Positions 9,281-18,524 of a DNA stretch of 64,000 bases are shown piece after piece. The stretch spans positions 1 through 64,000 of the forward strand of contig JAUIGN010000001.1 of NCBI GenBank assembly GCA_030430075.1, read 5' to 3'. The notes under the pieces were generated by a model. It ran no database searches, was not told the origin of the DNA, and was given only the letters and a program-made list of their open reading frames with translations. The position numbers and the translations under genes are program-made. Positions within the stretch are counted from its first letter, which is position 1, and every line of letters starts with the position of its first letter. The stretch is from a bacterium (GTDB lineage: Bacteria; Planctomycetota; Planctomycetia; Pirellulales; Pirellulaceae).

Positions 9281-12200
9281 ATGTTTCGAAAGTGCGGGAT
9301 CCTCCGGGGCGGCCTCTTTATCCTGCTGGCAACTTTCAGCAGTCAACTTGCCGACGCGGCCGACCGGCCGCTTGCTTCCGAAGTCACGGCCGCGATGCGC
9401 CAGGCGGCCACGTACTATCGCGAGCAGGTCGCAGCCCACGGCGGTTACGTCTATTTCTATTCGCTCGACCTGAGCCAACGCTGGGGCGAGGGTTCTGCCA
9501 CGGCGGATCAAATCTGGGTCCAGCCGCCGGGCACGCCGACGGTCGGCCTTGGATATCTGAAAGCCTACCAAGCAACGGGTGACAAGTTCTACCTGGCCGC
9601 GGCGACGGACGCAGCGCTCGCGCTGGCCTACGGGCAACTCAAGTCTGGAGGGTGGACAAACTGTATCGACTTTGATCCGCGCGGCCGGCGTGTGGCGGAC
9701 TATCGCAACGGCAAGGGCCGAGGCAAGAACAACTCGTCCCTGGACGACGGCCAGACCCAATCGGCCATCCGCTTGATGATTCACACCGACCGCGCACTGG
9801 AATTCCAGCATGAAGTGATCCACGAGTCGGCCCAAGCGGCCCTCGACGCGCTGCTCAACGCGCAGTTCCCCAACGGGGCCTTTCCTCAGGTCTGGACCGG
9901 ACCGGTCGAGCAGCATCCGGTGATGAAAGCGAGCTACCCCGGGTACGACTGGCGAACCGAAGGTCGCATCAAGAACTACTGGGATCTGTACACGTTGAAT
10001 GACAATGTGGCCGGTTACGTCGCCGACACTCTCATCGACGCCTACACGATCTATGACGACGAACGATACGTCGACGCGCTACGGCGGCTGGGAGATTTTC
10101 TGGTTCTGGCCCAAATGCCCGACCCTCAGCCCGCCTGGGCGCAACAGTACAATTACGACATGCAGCCGGTTTGGGCCCGGAAGTTCGAGCCACCTGCAAT
10201 TGCCAGCGACGAGTCGCAAGAGGCGATCGAGACGCTCATGAAGATCTATCGCGTGACCGGCGACCGCAAGTACCTTGAACCGATCCCGCGGACGCTGGCC
10301 TGGCTGCGGCAGTCGAGGCTACCTGATGGCAGTTTGGCGCGGTACTACGAGCTTCAGACGAACCGGCCACTGTACATGGAACGGCGGGGCGACGTGTACC
10401 GTTTGACCTATGACGATTCGAATTTGCCGTCCCACTACGGTTGGAAGATCGAATCGCGAGTGGATGCGCTCGAACAGGAATACGCCCAACGGCTTGCAGG
10501 TCAATCCACGGCCGCCGCGGACGTGTCAGTCGACCGGGCGGAGCAGACCCGCCGAATCCTCGGCCAGCTTGACGGAGATGGCAGGTGGATTAGCACGTAC
10601 CAGGGCGAAGCGCTGGTCGGCCAGCCGAAGTTTGAGCGAGGCTCGCGTTACCTTTCCAGCGAAGTCTTCAGCCGCAACCTGACTGCGCTCAGTGAATACC
10701 TGCTCGCCGCATCTCCTGCCGAGGAAACCGGCGCCCGCCGAGCTCGAACATGGACGGATCGCAGCGGCCGATTTTCAGTGGAAGCGGTCTTGGTGGAAGT
10801 TCGCGGCGACAGCGTTCAGCTTCGCCGCAGCGACGGAAAAGTTGTTGCGGTGCCGCTGAAAAAGCTCAGCGACGCCGACCAACGATACATTGCAGCGCAA
10901 CGGTCGACGCGACCAACTTCCGCCGCGCATGATAACGCAGAGCGTGGGGGAGGACCGCCAGCCATGGCCGTCGCCCCTCCCGCTGAAGACCTGGAGATTT
11001 TGCTCGTCAAGAACGGCAAGCCGGTCCACAACATGATCTGTTTGCCGAACGATCAGGCCGACCCGGCTGCCGTCCAGGCACTCAAGGAATACCGGTCATT
11101 GATCGCGAAGGCCACGGGGACGGAACCGATTCGCGTAGAAGAACCGGTTCCGGATACGCCGACCATCTTCTTTGGCAGCAATCCCTGGTCCGACGCGGCG
11201 GGAGTCACGACCGCCGGTCTCCCGGCGGAGGGTTTTCGCATTCGGTCCGTCGGTCAGGATATCCACATCGTTGGCCGTGACACGCCCGGCGTCGGAGCCC
11301 ATCAGGTGGTCGCCAGACTCGGTATGGAGCCGGGCACCCTGTTCGGGACGTACGAGTTCCTGGAACGTTACTACGACATGCTGTTCGCCTGGCACGACGA
11401 CCTGGGTACCGTGACGCCGCCCCAACAGGACCTCACGATCAAATCAATGCACATCGTCGACGGTCCGGACTGCAGCTATCGCCAATTCACCAAGTCGCCC
11501 GCAGGGCAGGCGAATCAGATTTTCGGCAGACGGCTGCGGCTCGGACACCCCATCGAAGTCCGACACGAACACAACTGGCACAGGATCATGTCGCCGGACG
11601 TTTTTGGCCAGGAGCATCCCGAGTGGTTTGCCGAAATCAACGGCAAGCGCTATCCGAAACACTATGCGGAAAAACGGGGAGGCCAGGTCTGCACCAGCAA
11701 CCAGGAGGTGGTCGAACATTTCGCAAAAGCAGCCATCGATCATTTCAACAAGCGGCCCGATGCGGACATGTTTTCTATTGCCGCCAACGATGGCCGCAAG
11801 TTCTGCACCTGCCGGGAGTGCCTGGCCCAGGATAGCGGCCGGACGCGGCCCGACGGACGTCGCGTCACGACCGATCGCATCATTACATTCAGCAACCAGG
11901 TCGCTGAACGCGTCGCCAAGGTTCATCCCGACAAACGCCTGGGCGTCATCATCTATCTCGACTACAAGTACCCGCCGCAGAATGTGAAACCCCATCCCAT
12001 GCTCTTCCTGGTGCATCCGACCAACAGCGGTTTTTCCCAGGGCGCCTACTACGAAGGGGACGCGTGGTCCGAAGCGGCCATGGAGCGGGGATGGCACAAG
12101 GCAGCCGGCACGTTCTACAAATACGACATCTGGCACTACGACCAGACGCCGCTCTACATGATCGCGCCGGTCACGAACCACCTGATCGAAAAATGCCGTG

Positions 12201-12874
12201 CGCAGCAGGACCACGGTGTCGATGGCGGCTACCACTACATCGCCCGTTCCTATGAATTGCTTGGCGCTGGCCACTACCTGCTCGCAAGGCTCCTGTGGGA
12301 TAACGACTTCAACGCAGAGGCCGCAGAGCAAGCATATTACTCAGCCCTCTACGGTGCCGCCGCCGATGACGTGAAGGCCTACTACGACCTGCTGGAAAAC
12401 GCACTCGTCCGCGTCTTCAAGAACGGCCCCGCTGGTACCAAAGAGGCGATGATCGCTTCCTTCTTCCATCGCTACCCGGGTGCGAACAATCCCGGAATGT
12501 ACCTGGCCGCCTACTGGCCCATTCTGCCCCGAATGCAGCAGGCGATCGATCGGGCTGCCAGCAAACGGAACCAGTTGTCCGATCGCGAGAATGAGCGACT
12601 GCTCCGACTGATCGATCATCACGAATACACAACGCACACGGTCGCTGCGATGATCTACGTGGGGCGCGGACTGACTGGCTCGGCAAGCAGCAACGATCGC
12701 CAAGCGTTCGCCACATCGAAATCCAAACGCGAGGCCGCCAAGACCCGCATCGCCGCCTATCGCCCCTACTATGCGAAGCTGATCGACGAACTCGATGCCA
12801 ACAGCCACACCGGGGTCCTCTACGGCAAAAAGCCCACCATCGACATCCGGGCGCCCTCCGATTTTAATCAATAG
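9281..12874 (+). CDS. Secreted fusion: PL10-like pectate lyase - SHD1 - DUF4838
   Basis: 1197 residues from the ATG at 9281 (AAGGAG at 9266-9271, spacing 9); an upstream in-frame start at 9209 would bury the signal peptide. The signal peptide ends near ADA. Residues ~30-430 resemble the alpha/alpha-barrel pectate lyases of family PL10 ([33 protein letters not shown]). Residues ~489-541 form an SHD1 domain ([27 protein letters not shown]), a small module frequent in planctomycetes. Residues ~565-1195 form a DUF4838-type domain, related to alpha-glucuronidase/GH20-like barrels, with the Cys-bearing signature [16 protein letters not shown] at ~836-851. The likely role is breakdown of pectin or related uronic-acid polysaccharides outside the cytoplasm. 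The combination in one chain is unusual. Confidence 0.85.
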   Translation: MFRKCGILRGGLFILLATFSSQLADAADRPLASEVTAAMRQAATYYREQVAAHGGYVYFYSLDLSQRWGEGSATADQIWVQPPGTPTVGLGYLKAYQATGDKFYLAAATDAALALAYGQLKSGGWTNCIDFDPRGRRVADYRNGKGRGKNNSSLDDGQTQSAIRLMIHTDRALEFQHEVIHESAQAALDALLNAQFPNGAFPQVWTGPVEQHPVMKASYPGYDWRTEGRIKNYWDLYTLNDNVAGYVADTLIDAYTIYDDERYVDALRRLGDFLVLAQMPDPQPAWAQQYNYDMQPVWARKFEPPAIASDESQEAIETLMKIYRVTGDRKYLEPIPRTLAWLRQSRLPDGSLARYYELQTNRPLYMERRGDVYRLTYDDSNLPSHYGWKIESRVDALEQEYAQRLAGQSTAAADVSVDRAEQTRRILGQLDGDGRWISTYQGEALVGQPKFERGSRYLSSEVFSRNLTALSEYLLAASPAEETGARRARTWTDRSGRFSVEAVLVEVRGDSVQLRRSDGKVVAVPLKKLSDADQRYIAAQRSTRPTSAAHDNAERGGGPPAMAVAPPAEDLEILLVKNGKPVHNMICLPNDQADPAAVQALKEYRSLIAKATGTEPIRVEEPVPDTPTIFFGSNPWSDAAGVTTAGLPAEGFRIRSVGQDIHIVGRDTPGVGAHQVVARLGMEPGTLFGTYEFLERYYDMLFAWHDDLGTVTPPQQDLTIKSMHIVDGPDCSYRQFTKSPAGQANQIFGRRLRLGHPIEVRHEHNWHRIMSPDVFGQEHPEWFAEINGKRYPKHYAEKRGGQVCTSNQEVVEHFAKAAIDHFNKRPDADMFSIAANDGRKFCTCRECLAQDSGRTRPDGRRVTTDRIITFSNQVAERVAKVHPDKRLGVIIYLDYKYPPQNVKPHPMLFLVHPTNSGFSQGAYYEGDAWSEAAMERGWHKAAGTFYKYDIWHYDQTPLYMIAPVTNHLIEKCRAQQDHGVDGGYHYIARSYELLGAGHYLLARLLWDNDFNAEAAEQAYYSALYGAAADDVKAYYDLLENALVRVFKNGPAGTKEAMIASFFHRYPGANNPGMYLAAYWPILPRMQQAIDRAASKRNQLSDRENERLLRLIDHHEYTTHTVAAMIYVGRGLTGSASSNDRQAFATSKSKREAAKTRIAAYRPYYAKLIDELDANSHTGVLYGKKPTIDIRAPSDFNQ

Positions 12875-13217
12875 CCATCGGTTGCGACGGCCGCTTGGCA
12901 GTGGACGCATGGGCCTACCGTTCAGTGTTCGTCAACGATTCGCAGTCGTTTGCAGCGAGATTGCCCGCAATGCCATGCAAATCAGCTGGAACGCGTTCGC
13001 GTCCGGTTTGGACAGCGTGCGTTTGAACCGGGGCTAACGCCCTACGGCGGATGAGTGATTCAGGTTTGCGTCCGGTTCATTCCGCGACCAGCGGAACCGG
13101 CGTCTAATGCGCGACGGCTGGAGGATGGTCTGGGCGAGAATTTGATTTCCATGAACGACGTTCACCCTGCAAGCAACCTTGCGTACGGCGCGACCAATCA
13201 CGGGGAGGTAGCGTGCC
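12875..13217. other. Intergenic gap filled mostly by dispersed repeats
   Basis: Holds repeat units at 12987-13053 and a degenerate copy at 13061-13129. No gene is seen. GGAGG at 13203-13208 serves the next gene. Confidence 0.5.
12987..13129 (+). repeat. Dispersed GGGCTAACGCCC element, copy 2 plus a degenerate copy
   Basis: 12987-13053 repeats the pattern TGGAACGCGTT / CGTCCGGTTTG / AACCGGGGCTAACGCCCTACGG. Immediately after it, 13061-13129 has a decayed version (GCGTCCGGTTCATT ... GGAACCGGCGTCTAATGCGC). Same orientation as the copy at 9131. Confidence 0.65.
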
Positions 13218-13859
13218 ATGATAATCTTCTTGCTTGGTGAAGACCGGGCCTACCTGTCCTGGCTCGCCCATCACCGCAACGGGTTTGTCGTGGACTGGCT
13301 GCGCAAGCCGACCGGCAAGAGACCCATGCTGCATCGTGCCACGTGCGCCACCATCAGGTCTTCGCCCGCGAAGAACACGCATTGGACAACCGGTCGACAC
13401 GTGAAAGTCTGTGCGCTAGGGTTGGATGAGCTGGTCCAGTGGGCGCGTGACGAGTCGGGCGCGGCACCCGATCCGTGCGAGGTCTGTCAGCCGACTGACG
13501 ATGAAGCATCCGCACCAGTTGGGGACCGCCATCTCACCAAGCTTGGCAAAGAGATCGTTGAATACGTCGTTGAGGCGGCGGTCATCCATCTCGATGGGCA
13601 CGATCAGGATTACCGTCTCACGGTAGGTGACATCGCCCGCTACCTCGACAAAACGGCGAAGCAGGTCACCTCGGGTCTGACGCGTTTGGCGGATGACGGC
13701 TACATCCGCCTCAGTGGGAAGCCGGAGCGAGATGGCGGCTTGCCGGATGATTGTCGCGTTCTGCCGACGTCCGACGCATTGCGAACGTTGCCCGCATTCA
13801 CGGCAATGCCCCGCCCAGCCATCGAGGCAGAACTCGAGGGCCTCTCGGATGAAGAATAG
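13218..13859 (+). CDS. Hypothetical protein with a Cys/His module and a winged-helix-like C-terminal half
   Basis: 213 residues; ATG at 13218 with GGAGG 9 bases upstream. The N-terminal ~95 residues carry H39, C43, C65, C87 and C90 in the patterns LHRATC, KVC and CEVC, compatible with a bound metal ion. Residues ~105-170 (TVGDIARYLDKTAKQVTSGLTRLADDGYIRL) look like a winged-helix DNA-binding fold. I do not recognise a named family. A nucleic-acid-related role is suggested by the winged helix only. It converges with the alcohol dehydrogenase gene, with 16 bases between the stops. Confidence 0.75.
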   Translation: MIIFLLGEDRAYLSWLAHHRNGFVVDWLRKPTGKRPMLHRATCATIRSSPAKNTHWTTGRHVKVCALGLDELVQWARDESGAAPDPCEVCQPTDDEASAPVGDRHLTKLGKEIVEYVVEAAVIHLDGHDQDYRLTVGDIARYLDKTAKQVTSGLTRLADDGYIRLSGKPERDGGLPDDCRVLPTSDALRTLPAFTAMPRPAIEAELEGLSDEE

Positions 13860-13875
13860 GCGGCCTTGCCGAACG

Positions 13876-14886
13876 TCACTCGACCTGGAGCACCTTGGCG
13901 CCTTTCGAACGTCCCTGTTTCAGTTCGAGCAGCGCGCGATTCGCCTCCTCCAGCGGATAGACGGTCACTTCCGGCCGGATCGGGATTTGCCCGGCCAGCG
14001 GCAGAAACTCGGCAATATCGAAGTGCGTAATATTGGCGACTGATTTGAGTTCCCGCTCCATCCACAGGTGCTCGTGGTAGCTGAGGCGGAGCAACTCGTC
14101 TTTGTCAGTATCTTCCTTGCGAATCGCGTTGATGACGAGCCGTCCGCCCGGTCGCAGATTCGCTAACGCCTCGACGACCGGCTTCCAGACCGGGGTCGTG
14201 TCAATGATCGCATGCAACGCTTCAGGCGCCCGGTCGCTGATGTCTCCCGCCCACGCGGCACCCAGATGGCGAGCGAACGCCTGCACGTCCGGGTCGCGAG
14301 CGAAGACGAACAGGGATGTCCGGGGCAGGCAATGCCTTACCAGTTGGAGCACAAGATGCGCCGATGCCCCAAAGCCCATCAGACCAAGCAACTCACCGTC
14401 GTTGATGCTCGCCAGCCGCAGCGCACGATAGCCGATCGCCCCGGCGCACAGTAACGGTGCTGCTTCGGCCGAGGAAAAGGAAGCGGGAATCCGGTATGCA
14501 TAACGTTCCGGGACGGTGAGGTACTCCGCATAGCCACCGTTCACGTCGCGGCCCGTTGCGCGGAACAGTTCGCACAGGTTTTCGTCGCGCTCGCCGGAAG
14601 AAGAATGGATCCAGCCAACGCCCACACGGTCACCTTCCCGCCAGCGCGCCGCGTCACGGCCCCGCGCGTCGACATGACCGACGATCTCATGGCCGAGCAC
14701 GATTGGGAGTCTCGGCGGGGCCACCCGTCCTTCAATCTCGTCCAATTCCGTGTGGCAGACTCCACAGGCGGCGACGCGAATGCGCACCTCCCCAGGTGCC
14801 GGCTGTGGAACCGGAATATCCGCCAGTCGCAACGGGGCTTCAACGTCGGCCAACAGAGCAGTTTGCTCCAGCAGCATCGCCCGCAT
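13876..14886 (-). CDS. Zinc-type (MDR) alcohol dehydrogenase
   Basis: The chosen start is the ATG at 14886 (MRAMLLEQ), giving 336 residues; the open frame extends upstream without family similarity. Medium-chain dehydrogenase features: GroES-like half with CGVCHTELDEIEG and GHEIVGHVDARG (catalytic Zn ligands Cys and His), then a Rossmann half with GLMGFGASAHLVLQL. It is closest to the AdhA/AdhP-like 'zinc-binding alcohol dehydrogenase' group. Oddity: the structural-zinc loop that normally holds four Cys is reduced here to SSSGERDENLCELF, with only one Cys. Substrate unknown; probably aldehyde/alcohol interconversion with NAD(P)H. It lies downstream of Hsp20 on the same strand, separated by a strong hairpin. 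Confidence 0.9.
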   Translation of the reverse strand: MRAMLLEQTALLADVEAPLRLADIPVPQPAPGEVRIRVAACGVCHTELDEIEGRVAPPRLPIVLGHEIVGHVDARGRDAARWREGDRVGVGWIHSSSGERDENLCELFRATGRDVNGGYAEYLTVPERYAYRIPASFSSAEAAPLLCAGAIGYRALRLASINDGELLGLMGFGASAHLVLQLVRHCLPRTSLFVFARDPDVQAFARHLGAAWAGDISDRAPEALHAIIDTTPVWKPVVEALANLRPGGRLVINAIRKEDTDKDELLRLSYHEHLWMERELKSVANITHFDIAEFLPLAGQIPIRPEVTVYPLEEANRALLELKQGRSKGAKVLQVE

Positions 14887-14934
14887 TATCGCCTGCCTTG
14901 GCAATCTGTCGCCCTTTTGAAAACCAGATAACAA

Positions 14935-14965
14935 GGCCCCCGGCGGCACCATACCGCCGGGGGCC
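14935..14965 (-). terminator. Strong hairpin between hsp20 and the alcohol dehydrogenase gene
   Basis: GGCCCCCGGCGG (14935-14946), 7-nt loop, CCGCCGGGGGCC (14954-14965): a perfect 12-bp stem just after the Hsp20 stop in the minus direction. There is no long T-tract, so it may act as a terminator or as a stabilising 3' end. Confidence 0.65.
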
Positions 14966-14975
14966 GATCCGCCGG

Positions 14976-15452
14976 TCAAGCCTTAACTTCGATATGCTTG
15001 GGCCTGGCCTCTTCCGTCTTGGGGACGGTGACCTTCAACACCCCGTCTGCGAAGTTGGCGTCGATGCCTTCCTCACGGATCGTGCTGGGCAGCCGCAGAA
15101 CCCTGCGGAACTCGCCGTGGTGCCGTTCCAGCCGGTGGCAGGTTTCCCCTTCCTCTTTCTTCTCCTCATCTCGCTTGCCGGAGATCCAGAGGTCACCGTT
15201 CTTCAACTCCACGTTGACGTCCTCAGGCTTCAGCCCAGGCAGATCAACCGTCACCTCAAATTGGTCCTCGGTCTCCACGAAGTCGACCGTCGGCGAGAAA
15301 CTGGGCGTTCCCGTCAGCCAACCTTCGCGTCCACCATAGAACCGCTCGATGAGATCCTCGGTTTCCTCTTCCATCTGCTTCATCAATTCTGAGAAGCGTC
15401 CGCCGGTAGGAACGTGGGATCTCTCCCTCCAAGGAACGAGTGAGCGAAACAT
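14976..15452 (-). CDS. Hsp20 / alpha-crystallin family small heat shock protein
   Basis: 158 residues. ATG at 15452 is preceded by AAGGAGG about 6 bases upstream. The alpha-crystallin domain spans ~50-158, with the family signatures VDLPGLKPEDVNVELKNGDL, the RRVLRLPSTI region and the C-terminal GVLKVTVPKTE. Length is typical for the family. It is an ATP-independent chaperone that holds unfolding proteins in the cytoplasm. No heat-shock operator (CIRCE) could be recognised upstream. Confidence 0.95.
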   Translation of the reverse strand: MFRSLVPWRERSHVPTGGRFSELMKQMEEETEDLIERFYGGREGWLTGTPSFSPTVDFVETEDQFEVTVDLPGLKPEDVNVELKNGDLWISGKRDEEKKEEGETCHRLERHHGEFRRVLRLPSTIREEGIDANFADGVLKVTVPKTEEARPKHIEVKA

Positions 15453-16003
15453 GGTACACCTCCTTGGGACATGCGTCCCGCAACTTGGGCACCGATCCGG
15501 GCCTCACCCGTTGGGGCCTTTCATCGGGGCCCATCACTACTTATTGCTACGTAAGAAACGACCATTTTGTTCACCGATTGTCGGATGCTTCCGACATGGT
15601 TGCCGCGAGTCGTTTTTCGTGGAATTGGCGTGCTCGCAGGTGTTGATGCTGCTGACGGAGGCACCTCGGCTCGGCGGATTGCTGGGAGCGGGAGGGGAAA
15701 GAAGGAAGGAAGGAAGACAATGGGGTGGTGAGAGAAGGCGGTGGAGACCGTTCGGTCACGGATGTGCGGGGTCGGAGACCCGCGCACAGCGCGCACGGCG
15801 CGCACGGCGCGCACGGCGCGTGCAGAGCCGCGCGCATTGCAGTCAGATCAGAGACCCGCACGCAGCGCGTGCAGCACCCCGTGGCTGCTCGCGATTCTAT
15901 TTCGTTGATTCGAATGAACAGATTCATCGACACATCGCCAAGGACTTGGGGTTAAGCTAATCATCATTCACTTGGCGACGAAACTCTGACGCGCGGTGGC
16001 CTT
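15453..16003. other. Intergenic gap between divergent hsp20 and PSCyt genes, with a repeat array
   Basis: Divergent promoters should lie here but none is clear. The right half contains copy A of the core-plus-minisatellite family (15742-15895). A purine-rich stretch (GGAAGGAAGGAAG-like) lies near 15700-15720. Confidence 0.5.
15742..15895 (+). repeat. Core-plus-minisatellite repeat, copy A
   Basis: Starts with GGAGACCGTTCGGTCACGG and GGGGTCGGAGACCCGCGC, then tandem GCGCGCACG-type units at ~15782-15822, then a second AGAGACCCGCACGCAGCGC. It shares the core with the arrays at 22552, 29631, 43941, 63412 and 63608. Open frames across it are by-products of the repeat. Confidence 0.7.
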
Positions 16004-18520
16004 ATGTGTAACCACTCCCAGAGCGTGCTTGTCGTGCTCACATGGCTGACACCGTGCTTGAGCATCGCAGCCGCAGACGACAACAACGCTGACGGGCTCG
16101 CGTTCTTCGAGAAACGCATCCGGCCGGTGCTCGTCAGCGAGTGCTATTCGTGCCACTCGACCGAACAGAACGAAATCGAAGGTGGCCTCGCGCTTGATTC
16201 GCGAGCCGGAATGCGTCGCGGCGGGGACCGCGGTGCGGCGGTCGTGCCGGGCAACGTCCGGCAAAGCCTGTTGGTGCAGGCCATGCGTCACGCCGACGAC
16301 GACCTGCAGATGCCGCCGGACAAGAAGCTCCCGGCCGAGGTGATCGAGGACTTCGAGAAGTGGATCGCGATGGGTGCGCCCGATCCACGCGACGGCGCCG
16401 CGGTCGTCGAGGATGCATACCGCGTCGACCCCGAAGCGGCCAGGAATCACTGGGCCTTCCAGCTGCCGCAGCAGCCAGCCGTGCCTGACGTCGAACGGGC
16501 GGACTGGCCGCAATCGGACGTCGATCGGTTTGTGCTTGCCGCCTTGGAGTCGCAAACGTTGCGCCCGGTTGGTGACGCCGATCCCCGGACGTTGCTGCGT
16601 CGCCTGACGTTTGATCTGATTGGACTCCCGCCCAGCGGCGAACAAGTCGAGGCATTCGCCGGCGACCGACCGACGGAGACGCTCGCCGAGGCGATCGATC
16701 GGCTGCTCAACTCTCCGCACTTCGGTGAGAAGTGGGCCCGTCATTGGCTGGATGTCGCCCGCTATGCAGAGAGTACTGGGAAGACAGTCAACTTCTATTA
16801 CCCGCAAGCCTGGCGGTATCGCGACTATGTGATCGCAGCCTTCAACGCAGACAAGCCGTACGACGAGTTCATCAGGGAACAGCTGGCCGGTGACTTGATG
16901 CACACCGACGACCCGAACCTCGCCGCCGAGCGGTTGATCGCCACGGGTTTTCTGGCCTTGGGCCCCAAGACACTCAACGAACGGAGTGGTCTGAAATACG
17001 AGCTTGATGTGGTTGATGAGCAGATTGACGTCACGTCGCAGGCGTTTCTGGGCATCACCGTGGCTTGTGCACGATGCCACGACCACAAGTTCGATCCGAT
17101 TCCGCAAACCGACTATTACGCGCTGGCCGGGATCTTTCGCAGTACGGAAACGCATTATGGCACGGTCCGGTACATCAACGCGCAACGCGCCACGCGTCTG
17201 ATTCGACTACCCGCCGAGGCACACCTGGCGGCAGGCACCGCTCGGCTTGGCGAGCGGGAACGCGAGCAGATCGAACGTCAGATTGACCGCGTGCGGCAGT
17301 CGATCCGTGCCGGCGGAGACGGACTACAGCGATTTTTCGCCATGGGCCGCATCGCCCTCCTGCAAGCTCGCCTGGATGCCTATACAGACGATGGCGAGCC
17401 CAAACGGCTGGCAATGGGAGTGACCGACAAGCCGCAGCAAGCCGGTTTCGGCCGCCGTTTCAACGTGCGGCCACGGAGGTTCGGCGATTACACCTTCGAT
17501 GGGATGCGGTTCATCGGCGACAGTCCGGTGTTTGTTCGCGGCGAGCACGATCAGCCGAGCAGCCAACTGGTACCGCGCGGAACGCTGGAAATCCTGACCG
17601 CCGAGCCGCTGCAGATCTCAGATACCAGCAGTGGCCGGCTGGAACTTGCCAACTGGATTGCCAGCCGCCGGAACCCGCTGACGGCCCGCGTGATGGTGAA
17701 TCGCATCTGGCTGCAGCTCTTTGGGAGCGGGCTGGTTCGGACAACCGACGATTTTGGGCTCGCCGGACGCCCGCCAACGCACCCGGAACTGCTCGATCAC
17801 CTGGCGCTGCGGTTCATGAATGACGGTTGGAGCATTAAACGGCTTGTCCGGTACCTCGTCACCAGCCGAACCTATCGGCTTGCCACGACAAGCCGCTCCG
17901 ACGCCCTGGAAGCCGATCCGACCAACGAGTATCTGTGGCGCATGCAACCTCGGCGGTTGGATGCCGAATGCCTGCGGGATGCGATGCTTGCGGTGAGCGC
18001 AACCCTCGAGACAACACCCCCCGTCGGCTCGGCCGTAGCCGGTGCGGGCGAAGGTCCCGTCTCCAGCTTCAGTCGCCGTTCGGCCCTCCGGGCCGTCAAC
18101 GATCCGCAAAACGCACATCGTTCAATCTACCTGCCGGTGATTCGAGACAACTTGCCGGAGGCACTGGGGCTATTTGACGCGGCCGACCCGTCGCTCATCG
18201 CCACCAGCCGCGAACAGACGACCGTCCCGTCTCAGGGCCTGTTCCTTCTCAACAACGGGTTCGTCATGCGGGCCGCCGATGCCCTGGCGAACGAGTTGTT
18301 GGCAATCCAGCCGAGTACGGATCGTATCAATGCCGCCTTCGTGCGTTGCTACAGCCGTCCACCGACTTCACGGGAGCGGTCAGCCGCCGAGGTGTTCCTG
18401 CAGGCATACGACCGGCAACAGGCGGCCGAGAACGCGAGTGCAGCGAGGCGACAGCGTGAAGTATGGAGCGCCTTCTGCCAGGCGTTGTTTGCCAGTGCGG
18501 ATTTTCAATATCGAAAGTAA
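16004..18520 (+). CDS. PSCyt1 / DUF1549 / DUF1553 planctomycete cytochrome-type protein
   Basis: 838 residues with a signal peptide (cleavage near AAA at ~24). The planctomycete cytochrome C domain (PSCyt1) carries a heme motif, C47-x-x-C50-H51 (ECYSCHS). DUF1549 (PSCyt2) follows at ~160-370, including the CARCHDHKFDP signature, and DUF1553 (PSD1) at ~540-810 (NRIWLQLFGSGLVRT, PTHPELLDHLA). The family is exported; function is not established, and it is often found with DUF1501 proteins and sulfatases, suggesting a part in carbohydrate use or associated electron transfer. The next gene starts 4 bases after the stop, so the two form an operon. Confidence 0.93.
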   Translation: MCNHSQSVLVVLTWLTPCLSIAAADDNNADGLAFFEKRIRPVLVSECYSCHSTEQNEIEGGLALDSRAGMRRGGDRGAAVVPGNVRQSLLVQAMRHADDDLQMPPDKKLPAEVIEDFEKWIAMGAPDPRDGAAVVEDAYRVDPEAARNHWAFQLPQQPAVPDVERADWPQSDVDRFVLAALESQTLRPVGDADPRTLLRRLTFDLIGLPPSGEQVEAFAGDRPTETLAEAIDRLLNSPHFGEKWARHWLDVARYAESTGKTVNFYYPQAWRYRDYVIAAFNADKPYDEFIREQLAGDLMHTDDPNLAAERLIATGFLALGPKTLNERSGLKYELDVVDEQIDVTSQAFLGITVACARCHDHKFDPIPQTDYYALAGIFRSTETHYGTVRYINAQRATRLIRLPAEAHLAAGTARLGEREREQIERQIDRVRQSIRAGGDGLQRFFAMGRIALLQARLDAYTDDGEPKRLAMGVTDKPQQAGFGRRFNVRPRRFGDYTFDGMRFIGDSPVFVRGEHDQPSSQLVPRGTLEILTAEPLQISDTSSGRLELANWIASRRNPLTARVMVNRIWLQLFGSGLVRTTDDFGLAGRPPTHPELLDHLALRFMNDGWSIKRLVRYLVTSRTYRLATTSRSDALEADPTNEYLWRMQPRRLDAECLRDAMLAVSATLETTPPVGSAVAGAGEGPVSSFSRRSALRAVNDPQNAHRSIYLPVIRDNLPEALGLFDAADPSLIATSREQTTVPSQGLFLLNNGFVMRAADALANELLAIQPSTDRINAAFVRCYSRPPTSRERSAAEVFLQAYDRQQAAENASAARRQREVWSAFCQALFASADFQYRK

Positions 18521-18524
18521 TCTC

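Noticed and set aside
11444..12331. 295-codon minus-strand frame
   Set aside because: Antisense to the DUF4838 part of the fusion gene.
15968..17185. 405-codon minus-strand frame
   Set aside because: Antisense to the DUF1549/DUF1553 gene, which has full family support.
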